Origin: Chlorobaculum thiosulfatiphilum
Lineage (GTDB): Bacteria; Bacteroidota; Chlorobiia; Chlorobiales; Chlorobiaceae
Length of the DNA: 64,000 bases
Direction: 5' to 3'
NCBI RefSeq assembly: GCF_006265165.1
Contig: NZ_VDCH01000001.1
Location: forward strand, 124,001-188,000
Shown: one piece after another, positions 25,900 through 34,680 of the stretch
Position numbering within the stretch: the first letter of the stretch is position 1
How the letters are laid out: each line of letters begins with the position of its first letter
Position numbers and translations under genes: made by a program
The notes under the pieces: generated by a model
Seen by the model: only the letters and a program-made list of their open reading frames with translations
Database searches by the model: none
Told to the model about the DNA's origin: nothing

Positions 25900-26625
25900 T
25901 TATAATTCAAATCCTTTCAGTTCTTGCCAGTCGTTTCCGTTCTTGTAGTGTTTGATGGTTTTGTAGCTGAATTCAACATCTTTAAAACTGATTTTTCCGT
26001 AACCGCGAGACCCTTGCCCACCGAGGTAATCGTCTTCGAGGATACGCAGCGCCTTGGTGATCTCGTTCAGATGTTCGAGCCTCTTTTTTTTGCCTTCACT
26101 GAACACATTGTAGATGATCTCGAAATCGAATTGTGCACCTGCCGGAACCCGCTCGACAGGGCGAGGATTTATCGCCGTTCCTGTCTTTCGCACAATGGTA
26201 TTTTCCCACTTGCTCTCCGTATAATCCATTTCGAGTTCACTGAACACTCCATTTAGCTTCTGGGCATCGAACAAGGACTTGTCGAGAGAGGCATCTCTCA
26301 CCATAATTCTCGATGGACACCCGTCTTTTTTGTCTCCGGCAGTGCCAAACAGCTCTTTGATGACAGGAATCTCATCGTCATAAACTTTTTGTTTATCCTC
26401 ATCACCTTTAGGCCTGCTTATTGCTTCTGAACCATGCTCACGAGCAAGAATCGAACGGAGCTTGCCTTTCAGAGAGCTGCCGGGAATGAAGGGCACCCCT
26501 TCAGCCGTTTTGATGACGTTCAGGTCAATGCCTCCAATATCCAAAGCGGTTTTTGAACCACCGATATGCAAACCGGTTTCAGCCTTTATCTTGCCGGACA
26601 GACGAACTTTTCCGATGAGCCTCAT
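25900..26625 (-). CDS. csm3: Type III-A backbone RNase Csm3
   Basis: A 241-residue RAMP backbone subunit that cleaves target RNA every six bases. TGLHIGGSKTALDIGGIDLN followed by VIKT contains the catalytic Asp (D34, equivalent to D32/D33 of characterised Csm3), so the complex should be RNA-cleaving. GVPFIPGSSLKGKLRS and GGQGSRGYGKI are the other conserved loops. The start overlaps the csm2 stop by one base (TAATG). Confidence 0.95.
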   Translation of the reverse strand: MRLIGKVRLSGKIKAETGLHIGGSKTALDIGGIDLNVIKTAEGVPFIPGSSLKGKLRSILAREHGSEAISRPKGDEDKQKVYDDEIPVIKELFGTAGDKKDGCPSRIMVRDASLDKSLFDAQKLNGVFSELEMDYTESKWENTIVRKTGTAINPRPVERVPAGAQFDFEIIYNVFSEGKKKRLEHLNEITKALRILEDDYLGGQGSRGYGKISFKDVEFSYKTIKHYKNGNDWQELKGFEL

Positions 26626-27041
26626 TATTCTTTCCCTCCATAATATTTATGATAAGCTATGACCGCTTCGAAAAATGACTGAAACTGTTTCATTTTTTCC
26701 TTGTTATCATCAAGATTTTCTATCAGTCGATCAAGAAGAAAAACAAATGTTTTCATGTCATACGAATCTGAACGGCCTCCGACATAAGCTATTTTAGGTC
26801 GTAGCAATAATAATTCCTCGCAATTTCCGGCTTTTTTTACCCTTAAATAAACGTTTCGTAGTTGTGATGACGTGATATTATTACGTATTCCCGAAACATA
26901 TTCTTTTATTTTGGTAATATAATCATTATACGCCGACCTATCCGTTTTCAGGAGATAATCAACATATTCATCGCAAAAGGCTTTCTTTAGCTTGTGGTCA
27001 GCAAAGTCCTCATTCCATTTCTGGTTAGGTTTATTTTGCAT
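26625..27041 (-). CDS. csm2: Type III-A small subunit Csm2
   Basis: A 138-residue helical protein of the Csm2 family that lines the filament facing target RNA. KIKEYVSGIRNNITSSQLRN, then VYLRVKKA, and LRPKIAYVGGR are typical. The ATG at 27041 has GGAG eight bases upstream and overlaps the end of cas10 by 11 bases, which suggests coupling. The gene is clearly more AT-rich than its neighbours. Confidence 0.93.
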   Translation of the reverse strand: MQNKPNQKWNEDFADHKLKKAFCDEYVDYLLKTDRSAYNDYITKIKEYVSGIRNNITSSQLRNVYLRVKKAGNCEELLLLRPKIAYVGGRSDSYDMKTFVFLLDRLIENLDDNKEKMKQFQSFFEAVIAYHKYYGGKE

Positions 27042-29559
27042 CGGATTGACTCCTTTCAATTATAAGAGCATTGTTCTTTTCATTTTTTTCACGAGATGCC
27101 ATTTCAGCCCAGCGTGCTCCGACCGCTATATACATCGGGTTTACCGTTTCGCCTTTCATGGCGTCAAAGACAACCTTTTCATATTCAGCGATAATCTCAT
27201 CGGCAACAGCTTTCGAATGTTCCCGTTCGAGGTCTCTGAAGAAATAGGCCATTTGCCACACCTTGATGGCATAAGATTGCTGCTTTCCCGGTGTTCCGCC
27301 GGAGAGCGTTTCAAGCCCTCTGCACCCCTGAAGCACCTTTTGAATGATCGCTTTCGGCTCATCAAGCTCCTTGACCATCCTGACGAGTTTCTCTTTGATT
27401 TTCTCGGCGTCCCGGAACTCTTGCCAGTTAAGAATCTCGCCGAATACGTTGATCGAGTTTTTATTGGTGCGACCGTACTTTGCTTCGTGCAAACGCTCTT
27501 CGGCGAGCACGGCAAAGCGGGAGACCGGATAGTGCTCATCGACGACAAGCAAACTTGCCGAGAGTGTCAGTGACGGGTTGTTGCAGACGAACTTCTGAAA
27601 CTCCTCCCGGATTTTCAGGGCTATGTCGAACACCTTGTGCCAGGCTCCGACCATGAACAGATCGTCGCCACCCGAAAAGATCGGATAGATATAATCGCGG
27701 AACTCTTCATCGCGAAGGATCGTGTTCATGTACCCCTCGAAGAACCACTGCAATGAACGCGACAGGGACATCACCCGCGAAGGGGTTCTGAGGTCTTTGG
27801 GAAAGCCTTCGGCAAAAATCTTTCCGAGATCATCGACATCCATTTTCAGAATGCCGAGCTTTTCGGTTCCGGTTTCATAAAATGACTTGAAGGCAAGCTG
27901 CGAATAGGTGATGATATTGTCCGTTTTTATCTCTAGTTTGCCGCCCTCGCCGTCATCATCCTGATACTCCTCGATGGAGCGCCCACGCTCCTCGACCTCC
28001 TTCCTGAAACGGCTGATCGTCTCAGGCCTCCAACGCGGTAAATCCTTGACGGCAAACCGGAAGCCGGAATATTTTCCCTCGAAATCTGTTGTATTGAAAA
28101 CGGTTGTGTTGCCCGTTGCGCCGCCGGAAGTAAAATCCACCTCATAGCCCATCGACCTGAACAGACTCCTCCAGCCATCACGCTTCGATGTACCGCTCTC
28201 CGATGCGTCGGAAATCCGGTAGCCCTCTTTTTTCAGGCTTTCTGTAATCTCCGTATAGAGATCACCTTTTGCCGGTTCTTCAGTTGCCCGGCGCTGCTCT
28301 TTCGGCTCGAACACATCGTCATAATCCAAGCCTCTGAACTTCTGCATTTTGGCGACATCGAGCTTCCGGTTCACTTCTCCCCATTTTTCTCCGAAATGCT
28401 CCATAAAATCGCCTGGAGCTACATCCACGCAAGCAAGGGAGATGCTCAACTCGTCGTCGATGAACTCGCGACGGAGCAGGTTTTGCATGATCTCGTTCCG
28501 GCACTGGTCGAGCTGACCTTCTTTCGATTTCGGGGCGAGAATGTAGAACCGGCCTCCGCCGTTATAGAGCAGATTGGCCTGTTTCAAATCAAGAGCATCA
28601 AGAACCTTTTGCGCGCAAAGATCGGCAAAAAACTGTACGTAGAACGAACGCGCCTTGAGGGTTTTGGCGGCCATTTTCGACGGAACGTTGAAAATGAACT
28701 TCTGGATTCCCGAAATGCTTCCGCCAACCAGAATGCAGGGGGCCGGAAGCGCGTCCTGCTTTTCGCTGCCGGGATGATATTTGAGAATGGTCTTGTCTTT
28801 ACCATTCCATTCACCAAGCATCCATTCATCATACAGGCAGAGGGCGATAGCCGCCGTGACCCTTGAGTGGTCAAAGAGATTGATGTCTGGCCTGTCGAGA
28901 AACTCCGCCTGCTTTCTGTACGGCGTTTGGGCTGGGACGGCGTTGAAATACTTCCAGAGAAGCGGCAACAACTCGTCCTCCCTGTCTGTTCGTATCTTGC
29001 CGAATGAGGTCTTGAACTCCTCGACAATCGAGTGGTATGGCTGTGGGGGCAATCTGGGAGATTGGCCTGCCGGAAATAGTGATTCCGGTAAGGTGGAGAG
29101 TGGCGTCAGTTCATGATATTCGAGGCCGGGCTTGTAGTCATCTCCGGCTTTTTCGGTAAGCCTAATATCTGAAAAGATCGATTGAAGTCGCGCTCTTGTA
29201 TAATAGACCCGCTCAAGAAAGGTGACCTTTTCCCGTTCCTTCGAGGCCCAGATATCGGCGATCTGAAGAAGCTTGTAGTGAATGTTTTTGCTGTTGGAGT
29301 CAACAAAGCCTGTTTCGAAGCTCGGATGATGATGCAGAGCTAACTCTTCGATCTTTGGATCCGACAGGAACTCTTTATCTCGAAACAGTTTGATAAACGC
29401 GGCAGAATAGCGCTTATGAGCATGGGACTTGCCGCTTGTCTGCTTTTTCTCCACATACCATCTTGCCGAGGTGCTCCAGAATCTGAGCTTTCCTCGTTCG
29501 ACAAACTTGCCGACATCGTGCAGCAAAGCGCCAAGATAAAACGAATTCCGCTCAGGCAT
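27031..29559 (-). CDS. csm1: Cas10/Csm1, type III-A signature subunit
   Basis: An 842-residue multidomain protein. The N-terminal HD domain (LGALLHDVGKFVERG, H14-D15) should give single-stranded DNase activity. The second Palm domain has GGDD (residues 630-633, in YPIFSGGDDLFMVG), the cyclase site that converts ATP into cyclic oligoadenylates upon target RNA binding. Both sites look intact, so the system should send cOA second messengers. The C-terminal helical domain D4 follows. No Shine-Dalgarno is seen; ATG at 29559 is the only good start. It is first of the core cas genes, downstream of the Csx15-like gene. Confidence 0.96.
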   Translation of the reverse strand: MPERNSFYLGALLHDVGKFVERGKLRFWSTSARWYVEKKQTSGKSHAHKRYSAAFIKLFRDKEFLSDPKIEELALHHHPSFETGFVDSNSKNIHYKLLQIADIWASKEREKVTFLERVYYTRARLQSIFSDIRLTEKAGDDYKPGLEYHELTPLSTLPESLFPAGQSPRLPPQPYHSIVEEFKTSFGKIRTDREDELLPLLWKYFNAVPAQTPYRKQAEFLDRPDINLFDHSRVTAAIALCLYDEWMLGEWNGKDKTILKYHPGSEKQDALPAPCILVGGSISGIQKFIFNVPSKMAAKTLKARSFYVQFFADLCAQKVLDALDLKQANLLYNGGGRFYILAPKSKEGQLDQCRNEIMQNLLRREFIDDELSISLACVDVAPGDFMEHFGEKWGEVNRKLDVAKMQKFRGLDYDDVFEPKEQRRATEEPAKGDLYTEITESLKKEGYRISDASESGTSKRDGWRSLFRSMGYEVDFTSGGATGNTTVFNTTDFEGKYSGFRFAVKDLPRWRPETISRFRKEVEERGRSIEEYQDDDGEGGKLEIKTDNIITYSQLAFKSFYETGTEKLGILKMDVDDLGKIFAEGFPKDLRTPSRVMSLSRSLQWFFEGYMNTILRDEEFRDYIYPIFSGGDDLFMVGAWHKVFDIALKIREEFQKFVCNNPSLTLSASLLVVDEHYPVSRFAVLAEERLHEAKYGRTNKNSINVFGEILNWQEFRDAEKIKEKLVRMVKELDEPKAIIQKVLQGCRGLETLSGGTPGKQQSYAIKVWQMAYFFRDLEREHSKAVADEIIAEYEKVVFDAMKGETVNPMYIAVGARWAEMASREKNEKNNALIIERSQSDAK

Positions 29560-29875
29560 AGGAGGACAGAAGGGTTAGCGTTATCAAGTTTTGATAAATC
29601 AAGCGCTTAGAGTCAGGCAAGAAGCTGAATGCCACATTCGATGACTGGATACCTACTTGACATAACGGTACGAAATATGCGCTTCAAAAAGGAAAAAGCC
29701 GTACTACTGAAAAATCAAATCAGGACCGGGGATAATCATGGTGGCATAACCAAAAGGCAGAGCGGGGATTGCGCGTATTTGTAATCATCTCATCAAAGGC
29801 CGAACATCAGCACGAATGCTATTTTACGCATTTTTCTTGGCTAAATCAACGAATCATGTCTAAAAACACTGACCG
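29560..29875. other. Gene-free region between Csx15-like gene and cas10
   Basis: I looked for a Csm6/Csx1-type CARF nuclease or another cOA effector here and found none; no frame is longer than about 90 codons or carries a motif. TTGACATAACGG (29656) is a possible plus-strand promoter hexamer without a gene. It probably holds the minus-strand promoter for cas10. Confidence 0.6.
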
Positions 29876-30451
29876 TTATCTTTTTCCCCTCGATTCGTGT
29901 CGCAATTGTAGCAGGTGCATGATTTCCGCTACTTCGTACTTTTCACTTGCGCCCGGCTGGGTTGGGCGGAGGCGGACGACGTCGGGGAAGTGGCCGAGCC
30001 GTCCGTGCAGTTCGGCGAGGATGACCGACCAGACTGCCGGATAACCGGCGGGCACGGCCACGCATGGAATCGTTTGCCACTCCTCGCGCGAGAGTCCGGC
30101 GCGTTCGATGGCTTTGGTGATTGCGGCTGCAAAGTTGTTGTCTTCGGGCACATTCCCCAATCGCACATCCACCACGCTGGATGAGGTCCAGTGCATGTGC
30201 TTTTCGATTGCCTGCTGCTGACCGGACGAGACAGGATGGCCTGAAAAGTTTAGAATATGGCGCTGAACATAACCGTCATCCCCTTTTTTGCCAATACTCC
30301 GCCTGATTTTTCTCCAGAGCTGCCGAACAATCCGCCATAGCCAAGGAATGTTCTTTGTAACCAGGTATTCAAGAAGCTGAATAATAGAAACCATTCCTGC
30401 TGTAAATGCAAACAGAAACATCAGATTATTCTGTGTCAGCAATTCAGGCAT
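29876..30451 (-). CDS. Membrane-anchored Csx15-like CRISPR ancillary protein
   Basis: A 191-residue protein between the CRISPR array and cas10. Residues about 10-31 (LMFLFAFTAGMVSIIQLLEY) form one transmembrane helix, followed by a strongly basic stretch (RIVRQLWRKIRRSIGKK). Residues about 65-185 are a soluble domain beginning HILNFSGHPVSSGQQQAIEK, with VPAGYPAVWSVILAELHGRL, close in pattern to Csx15 proteins, whose usual start is an I-L-N-F-S-H-P segment. Csx15 is a Rossmann-like family tied to type III loci and linked to cyclic-oligoadenylate binding or ring-nuclease action. Here it is fused to a membrane anchor. It may be a membrane effector, as in Cam1, or a tethered ring nuclease. The family assignment is from memory of the motif. 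Confidence 0.65.
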   Translation of the reverse strand: MPELLTQNNLMFLFAFTAGMVSIIQLLEYLVTKNIPWLWRIVRQLWRKIRRSIGKKGDDGYVQRHILNFSGHPVSSGQQQAIEKHMHWTSSSVVDVRLGNVPEDNNFAAAITKAIERAGLSREEWQTIPCVAVPAGYPAVWSVILAELHGRLGHFPDVVRLRPTQPGASEKYEVAEIMHLLQLRHESRGKR

Positions 30452-30498
30452 AGCAAGTTTTCGTCAAAATTGTAATAAGAAATACAACCTTACTGTTA

Positions 30499-31051
30499 AA
30501 AAACATCCTCTGCGAGTGCAATAAGCTATAAAGCATGAGGTGATCTTTGGTGACTGGCTGAACATGGCCATGACGTTTCAATCCTCTGCGAGTGCAATTA
30601 GCTATAAAGCCGGCACGATGTGGCCGCGATGTGGAGCCTGTCGGCAGACAGTTTCAATCCTCTGCGAGTGCAATTAGCTATAAAGGTTGTAGTCTTAATA
30701 ACCCAAGATCCATTCAATCATGCGTTTCAATCCTCTGCGAGTGCAATTAGCTATAAAGTCTTGTTATAACGGCACTACGACCGAATCGCTAAAAGTTTCA
30801 ATCCTCTGCGAGTGCAATTAGCTATAAAGGGAAATGGTTCCTTGACCTCTGGGCCGACATGTGCTTTGGTTTCAATCCTCTGCGAGTGCAATTAGCTATA
30901 AAGATGGCGGCATCTCTGCAGGGGTAGGCGCTTACCTGAAAAGTTTCAATCCTCTGCGAGTGCAATTAGCTATAAAGTGAAGTAATGCGGGTTATGAGTC
31001 CGATCGAACAGGTATTGTTTCAATCCTCTGCGAGTGCAATTAGCTATAAAG
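30499..31051 (-). CRISPR. CRISPR array, 8 repeats of 35 bp and 7 spacers
   Basis: Repeats at 30499, 30575, 30651, 30724, 30795, 30869, 30943 and 31017, each 35 bases. Seven are identical on the plus strand (GTTTCAATCCTCTGCGAGTG and on to AGCTATAAAG). The first, at 30499, is degenerate in its left ten bases and has A for T near the middle. Spacers are 41, 41, 38, 36, 39, 39 and 39 bases. On the minus strand the repeat ends ATTGAAAC, the canonical 8-base crRNA tag. The degenerate copy at the left is the leader-distal end, so the array is transcribed leftward like the cas genes. Confidence 0.97.
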
Positions 31052-31451
31052 AGTACCCCCGGAAACGCTTGACTGGCAAGGGCTGCGGGCGCGAAAACCG
31101 CAGCTCATGGAAAAATCAGCGATGACAAGGGACAATGGTCTGATTGTACTACTGAACTGCCTCTGTAGGTTATGCAATTTCAATGACTTATGCAAGCACC
31201 GCAGCTCAATGATTCCGACTTTTTCCCATTACCCATTATTCCAAAAGCAGTTAATGCCTTTTTCCGGCATTTTTCACCATCCGAAAATCTGAGCTGCGGT
31301 TTTACCATTTTAACCGGTACGGACGGTACTCCGTGCAGGTTCCGGCGATCACGTCGCGCTGATTTTTTGCGGGCAAGTGTGCTGTTGTTTCGTTTTATGG
31401 TGTTATTTTTGACGCCGTAACTCTTTTCATCACCATTTAGTACAAACAAGC
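31052..31451 (-). promoter_or_regulatory. Probable CRISPR leader with 14-bp inverted repeat
   Basis: About 400 bases between the leader-proximal repeat and the chlorophyll synthase gene contain no convincing gene. A perfect 14-bp inverted repeat (AAAACCGCAGCTCA at 31094-31107, its complement at 31290-31303) encloses a third ACCGCAGCTCA at 31198-31208. Leader identity rests on the array polarity; the exact promoter cannot be placed. Confidence 0.55.
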
Positions 31452-32450
31452 GTGGCCGGAGCGGAATCTCAAGAGCGTCAGGTATCGGGCAAAGCTGCTA
31501 ACGGCGAAAAGGGCGCGCTGAACGTTCGCAAGATGGTTCCTCCGCAGAACCGTTCCTCCGAACCACTCTCCAGCCTCCGTCTGTTCGTGCGCTTCCTCAA
31601 GCCCGTCACCTGGATTCCGGTGGTCTGGAGCTTCATCTGCGGCGCGGTGGCGAGCGGGGCTTTCGGCTGGCGGGAGGTCGGCGAAACGAAGTTCTGGCTC
31701 GCCGTGCTGCTCACCGGGCCGCTGGCAACCGGCACCTGCCAGATGCTCAACGACTACTTCGACCGCGACCTCGACGAGATCAACGAACCCAACCGCCCAA
31801 TTCCCGGCGGCGCGATTTCACTCCGTAGCGCCACAATGCTCATCGCCCTCTGGTCGGTGCTCTCGGTCATCGTCGGCTGGCTGGTGCATCCGCTCATCGC
31901 GCTCTACGTCGTCATCGGCATCATCAACGCGCACCTCTACAGCGCCAACCCGATCAAGCTGAAAAAACGGCTCTGGGCGGGCAATATCATCGTCGCGGTT
32001 TCGTACCTCATCATTCCGTGGGTGGCGGGCGAAATCGCCTACCGGCCCGACTTCTCGCTCCGCGCCATCACGCCGTCGCTCATCGTGGCCGCGCTCTACA
32101 CCATCGCGAGCACCGGCACCATGACCATCAACGACTTCAAGTCCATCGAGGGCGACCGGCAGGTGGGCATTCACACCCTTCCGGCGGTCTTCGGCGAGCG
32201 CAAGGCGGCGCTCATCGCGGCGGTGATGATCGACCTCGGCCAGCTCATGGCGGCGGGCTACATGTTCATGATCGGAGAGCCGACCTACGGATGGGTGACG
32301 GCGGCGCTCGTCGTACCGCAGTTCCTGCTGCAATTCAGCCTCGTGCGCTCGCCGCGAACGATGGACGTGCGCTACAACGCCATCGCCCAGAACTTCCTCG
32401 TCGCCGGAATGCTGGTGTGCGCCTTCGCCATCAAATCGATTGAGCCGTGA
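31452..32450 (+). CDS. chlG: Chlorophyll/bacteriochlorophyll synthase (UbiA family)
   Basis: A 332-residue membrane prenyltransferase that attaches the C20 or C15 isoprenoid tail to a chlorophyllide. The motif LNDYFDRDLDEINEPNRPIP, then GG, is the ChlG/BchG prenyl-diphosphate site. FKSIEGDRQVGIHTLPAVFG is the second Asp-rich site, and about eight helices are visible. Green sulfur bacteria have three paralogues (BchG for BChl a, BchK for BChl c/d/e, ChlG for Chl a). The neighbourhood of the tandem ferredoxins suggests ChlG, but that is inference and bchG is possible. The frame opens with GTG at 31452; an ATG at 31533 would shorten the hydrophilic N-terminus. Confidence 0.85.
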   Translation: MAGAESQERQVSGKAANGEKGALNVRKMVPPQNRSSEPLSSLRLFVRFLKPVTWIPVVWSFICGAVASGAFGWREVGETKFWLAVLLTGPLATGTCQMLNDYFDRDLDEINEPNRPIPGGAISLRSATMLIALWSVLSVIVGWLVHPLIALYVVIGIINAHLYSANPIKLKKRLWAGNIIVAVSYLIIPWVAGEIAYRPDFSLRAITPSLIVAALYTIASTGTMTINDFKSIEGDRQVGIHTLPAVFGERKAALIAAVMIDLGQLMAAGYMFMIGEPTYGWVTAALVVPQFLLQFSLVRSPRTMDVRYNAIAQNFLVAGMLVCAFAIKSIEP

Positions 32451-32531
32451 CCTTCAGCGACAATCGCCCGCGCAGCCACGAAATTTTCGTGCAGCTTGTC
32501 GGCGAACCTTGAAAAGCAAGTGACGACGAGC

Positions 32532-33185
32532 ATGAACGCACCGCGATTCGACATCCGCCCGGCCATTTCGATCATCCTGCCGACCTTCGACCGCGCCCCG
32601 CTGCTCGCGCCCGCCATCGAGAGCGTCGTCGCCCAGAGCTTCGCGGAGTGGGAGCTGATCGTCGTCGATGACGGCAGTTCGGACGAGACCTTTGCGATTG
32701 TCGATGCGTTCCTTCGCCAGCACCAGAACATCCGCTACATGAAGCACCGGAACCGCAAGGCCGCCCTGTCGCGCAACGCGGGCATCCAGGCCTCGTTCGG
32801 GCGCTACGTCACCTTTCTCGACAGCGACGACCTCTACCTGCCGGAGCACCTCGAATCGCGCTACCGGATGATGGAGGCGACGCCGGAGCTGCGGCTCATT
32901 TGCGGCGGATTCGCCATCGAGGGCGACCCGTGGGTGCGGGATCGCGACGATCCGGAGCAATGGATTCACGTCAGGGAGTGCATCGCGGGCGCGACGATGT
33001 TCGGGCGGCGTGAGCTGTTCCTCGACATCGGCGGATTCCGGGCGCTCGACTACGCCGAGGACACCGACCTCTGGGAGCGAGCATCCGGGCAATTCCGCGT
33101 CCTGAAAATCGACCAGCCGGAGAGCTACCTCTACCGCCGCTCGCCCGGCAGCATCACCAGAACCTGTAAACCAGCCAAGCCATGA
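32532..33185 (+). CDS. Family 2 glycosyltransferase
   Basis: A 217-residue GT-A fold transferase that moves a sugar from a nucleotide donor. It shows ISIILPTFDRAPLLAPAIES, the DDGSSDET motif, NAGIQASFGRYVTFLDSDDLY (the DxD) and YAEDTDLWERA. It is shorter than most family 2 enzymes but has the full catalytic core. Acceptor unknown; it probably acts on surface polysaccharide. It overlaps the next gene by 4 bases (ATGA). Confidence 0.85.
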   Translation: MNAPRFDIRPAISIILPTFDRAPLLAPAIESVVAQSFAEWELIVVDDGSSDETFAIVDAFLRQHQNIRYMKHRNRKAALSRNAGIQASFGRYVTFLDSDDLYLPEHLESRYRMMEATPELRLICGGFAIEGDPWVRDRDDPEQWIHVRECIAGATMFGRRELFLDIGGFRALDYAEDTDLWERASGQFRVLKIDQPESYLYRRSPGSITRTCKPAKP

Positions 33186-33736
33186 TCCGCTCAGTCACTG
33201 TCTATTGCAGCTCAAGCAACCGCGCGCCCGACGCCTATTTCAACGAAGCGGAGGCGCTGGGCCGAGGGCTGGCCGAACGCAAGATCAGCATGGTCTTTGG
33301 CGGCGGGCACGTCGGGCTCATGGGGTGCGCCGCCGACGCCGTCATGCGCTGCGGCGGGCAGGTTCGGGGCGTCATTCCGCGCTTTCTCGAAGAGCGCGAG
33401 GTCGCCCACTACGGGCTGACCGAACTGCGCGTGGTCGAAACAATGCACGAGCGCAAAATGCTGCTCACCGGCTGGGCGGACGCCTTCGTGATCCTGCCGG
33501 GCGGCTTCGGCACCCTCGACGAGTTTCTGGAGATTCTCACCTGGAAGCACCTCGGCCACCACGAAAAGCCGATCATTCTCTTGAACACCGATGGCTTCTG
33601 GGATCAGCTCCTGCACTTCTTCGAGCGCATCGCCGCCGAAAAAATGGTCGGCGAGAGCTACCGTTCATTCTACGATGTGTGCAACTCCGCCGAAGAAACG
33701 CTCGCCCTCATCGACAAGCACAACGCCAACGGCTGA
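33182..33736 (+). CDS. LOG family protein (TIGR00730; phosphoribohydrolase-like)
   Basis: A 184-residue Rossmann-fold protein of the LOG family, whose members cleave nucleoside 5'-monophosphates such as cytokinin ribotides. The two signatures are present: GGGHVGLMG and PGGFGTLDEFLEILTWKHLG. In bacteria its role may be purine or pyrimidine 5'-nucleotide hydrolysis. The start is coupled to the glycosyltransferase by ATGA. Confidence 0.92.
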   Translation: MIRSVTVYCSSSNRAPDAYFNEAEALGRGLAERKISMVFGGGHVGLMGCAADAVMRCGGQVRGVIPRFLEEREVAHYGLTELRVVETMHERKMLLTGWADAFVILPGGFGTLDEFLEILTWKHLGHHEKPIILLNTDGFWDQLLHFFERIAAEKMVGESYRSFYDVCNSAEETLALIDKHNANG

Positions 33737-33879
33737 GACGATTCGAGGGGATAAACAAAAAGGCCGGAACGCCAGCCTATTCTGCATGGTTGCTGTGAGC
33801 ACCATCAAGAAAAAGAGATGTCCATGAGCAAGATTTTCGTCTGCATAACGCAACGGAACGAAATCCTGATACTCGCCGC

Positions 33880-34680
33880 ATGAGCAACTACTACCCCGCG
33901 CTTCTGCTGACGCTGCTCGCCGGGCTTTCGACCGGCATCGGCAGCGCCTTGGCCATCATGGTCAAACACACCAACCGCCGGTTCCTCACCTTTTCGCTGG
34001 GATTTTCCGCCGGGGTGATGCTTTACGTTTCGTTCATGGAGATCATGCCGCAATCCCGCCAGATGCTTGACGGACTCGCGCAGGAATCTCACGGCGCGCT
34101 CTTCTCGACGCTGGCGTTCTTCGGAGGCATCATTTTCATCTGGCTGATCGACCGGCTCGTGCCGGACTTCGAAAACCCGCACGAAATGAACATGATCGGC
34201 GGCATCGAAACCGGCGCATCCGAAGAAGCGCGGCTGCACCGCATGGGCCTGATGACCGCCGGAGCCATCGCCATTCACAACTTTCCGGAAGGTCTCGCGG
34301 TCTTTTTCAGCGCCCTGTCCAACCAGAACCTCGGCATCGCGATCGCGGCCACCGTGGCCCTGCACAACATTCCCGAAGGCATGGCTGTCGCGGTGCCGAT
34401 CTATTTCGCGACTCGCAGCCGGGCGCGCGCATTCGGCTACTCGTTCCTGTCGGGGCTGGCCGAACCGCTGGGCGCCATCATCGGCTACGCGCTTCTGAAA
34501 CCCTTCCTCAGCCCCTACGTTTTCGGCATTGTGCTGGGCGGCGTGGCGGGCATCATGGTGTACATTTCGCTCGACGAGCTGTTGCCGGCCGCGCAGCAGA
34601 ACGGCGAGCACCACGTCGGTATCGCCGGTCTGATTCTCGGCATGGCAATCATGGCGGCAAGCCTGCTCCTGCTCACGTAG
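33880..34680 (+). CDS. zupT: ZIP family metal transporter ZupT
   Basis: A 266-residue inner-membrane importer of zinc and other divalent metals. It has eight helices and the ZIP core motifs AIHNFPEGLAVFFSAL (TM4) and VALHNIPEGMAVAVPI (TM5), whose His, Asn and Glu line the transport path. Length is normal for ZupT. Its last 8 bases overlap the opposing stop end of the alcohol dehydrogenase gene. Confidence 0.95.
   Translation: MSNYYPALLLTLLAGLSTGIGSALAIMVKHTNRRFLTFSLGFSAGVMLYVSFMEIMPQSRQMLDGLAQESHGALFSTLAFFGGIIFIWLIDRLVPDFENPHEMNMIGGIETGASEEARLHRMGLMTAGAIAIHNFPEGLAVFFSALSNQNLGIAIAATVALHNIPEGMAVAVPIYFATRSRARAFGYSFLSGLAEPLGAIIGYALLKPFLSPYVFGIVLGGVAGIMVYISLDELLPAAQQNGEHHVGIAGLILGMAIMAASLLLLT

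Noticed and set aside
29560-29875. A hidden Csm6 or other CARF effector beside cas10
   Set aside because: The gap is too short for such a gene and holds no suitable frame on either strand.
30534-31016. All seven spacers contain an open frame in plus-strand sense (for example VIFGDWLNMAM in the first), which suggested targeting of coding mRNA
   Set aside because: With 36-41 base spacers at least one of three frames is open by chance in most cases, and the reverse strands are often open as well. It is not discriminating without protospacer matches.
31107-31292. A 61-codon plus-strand frame in the CRISPR leader
   Set aside because: No Shine-Dalgarno sequence, no recognisable motif, unusual composition, and it lies between inverted repeats.
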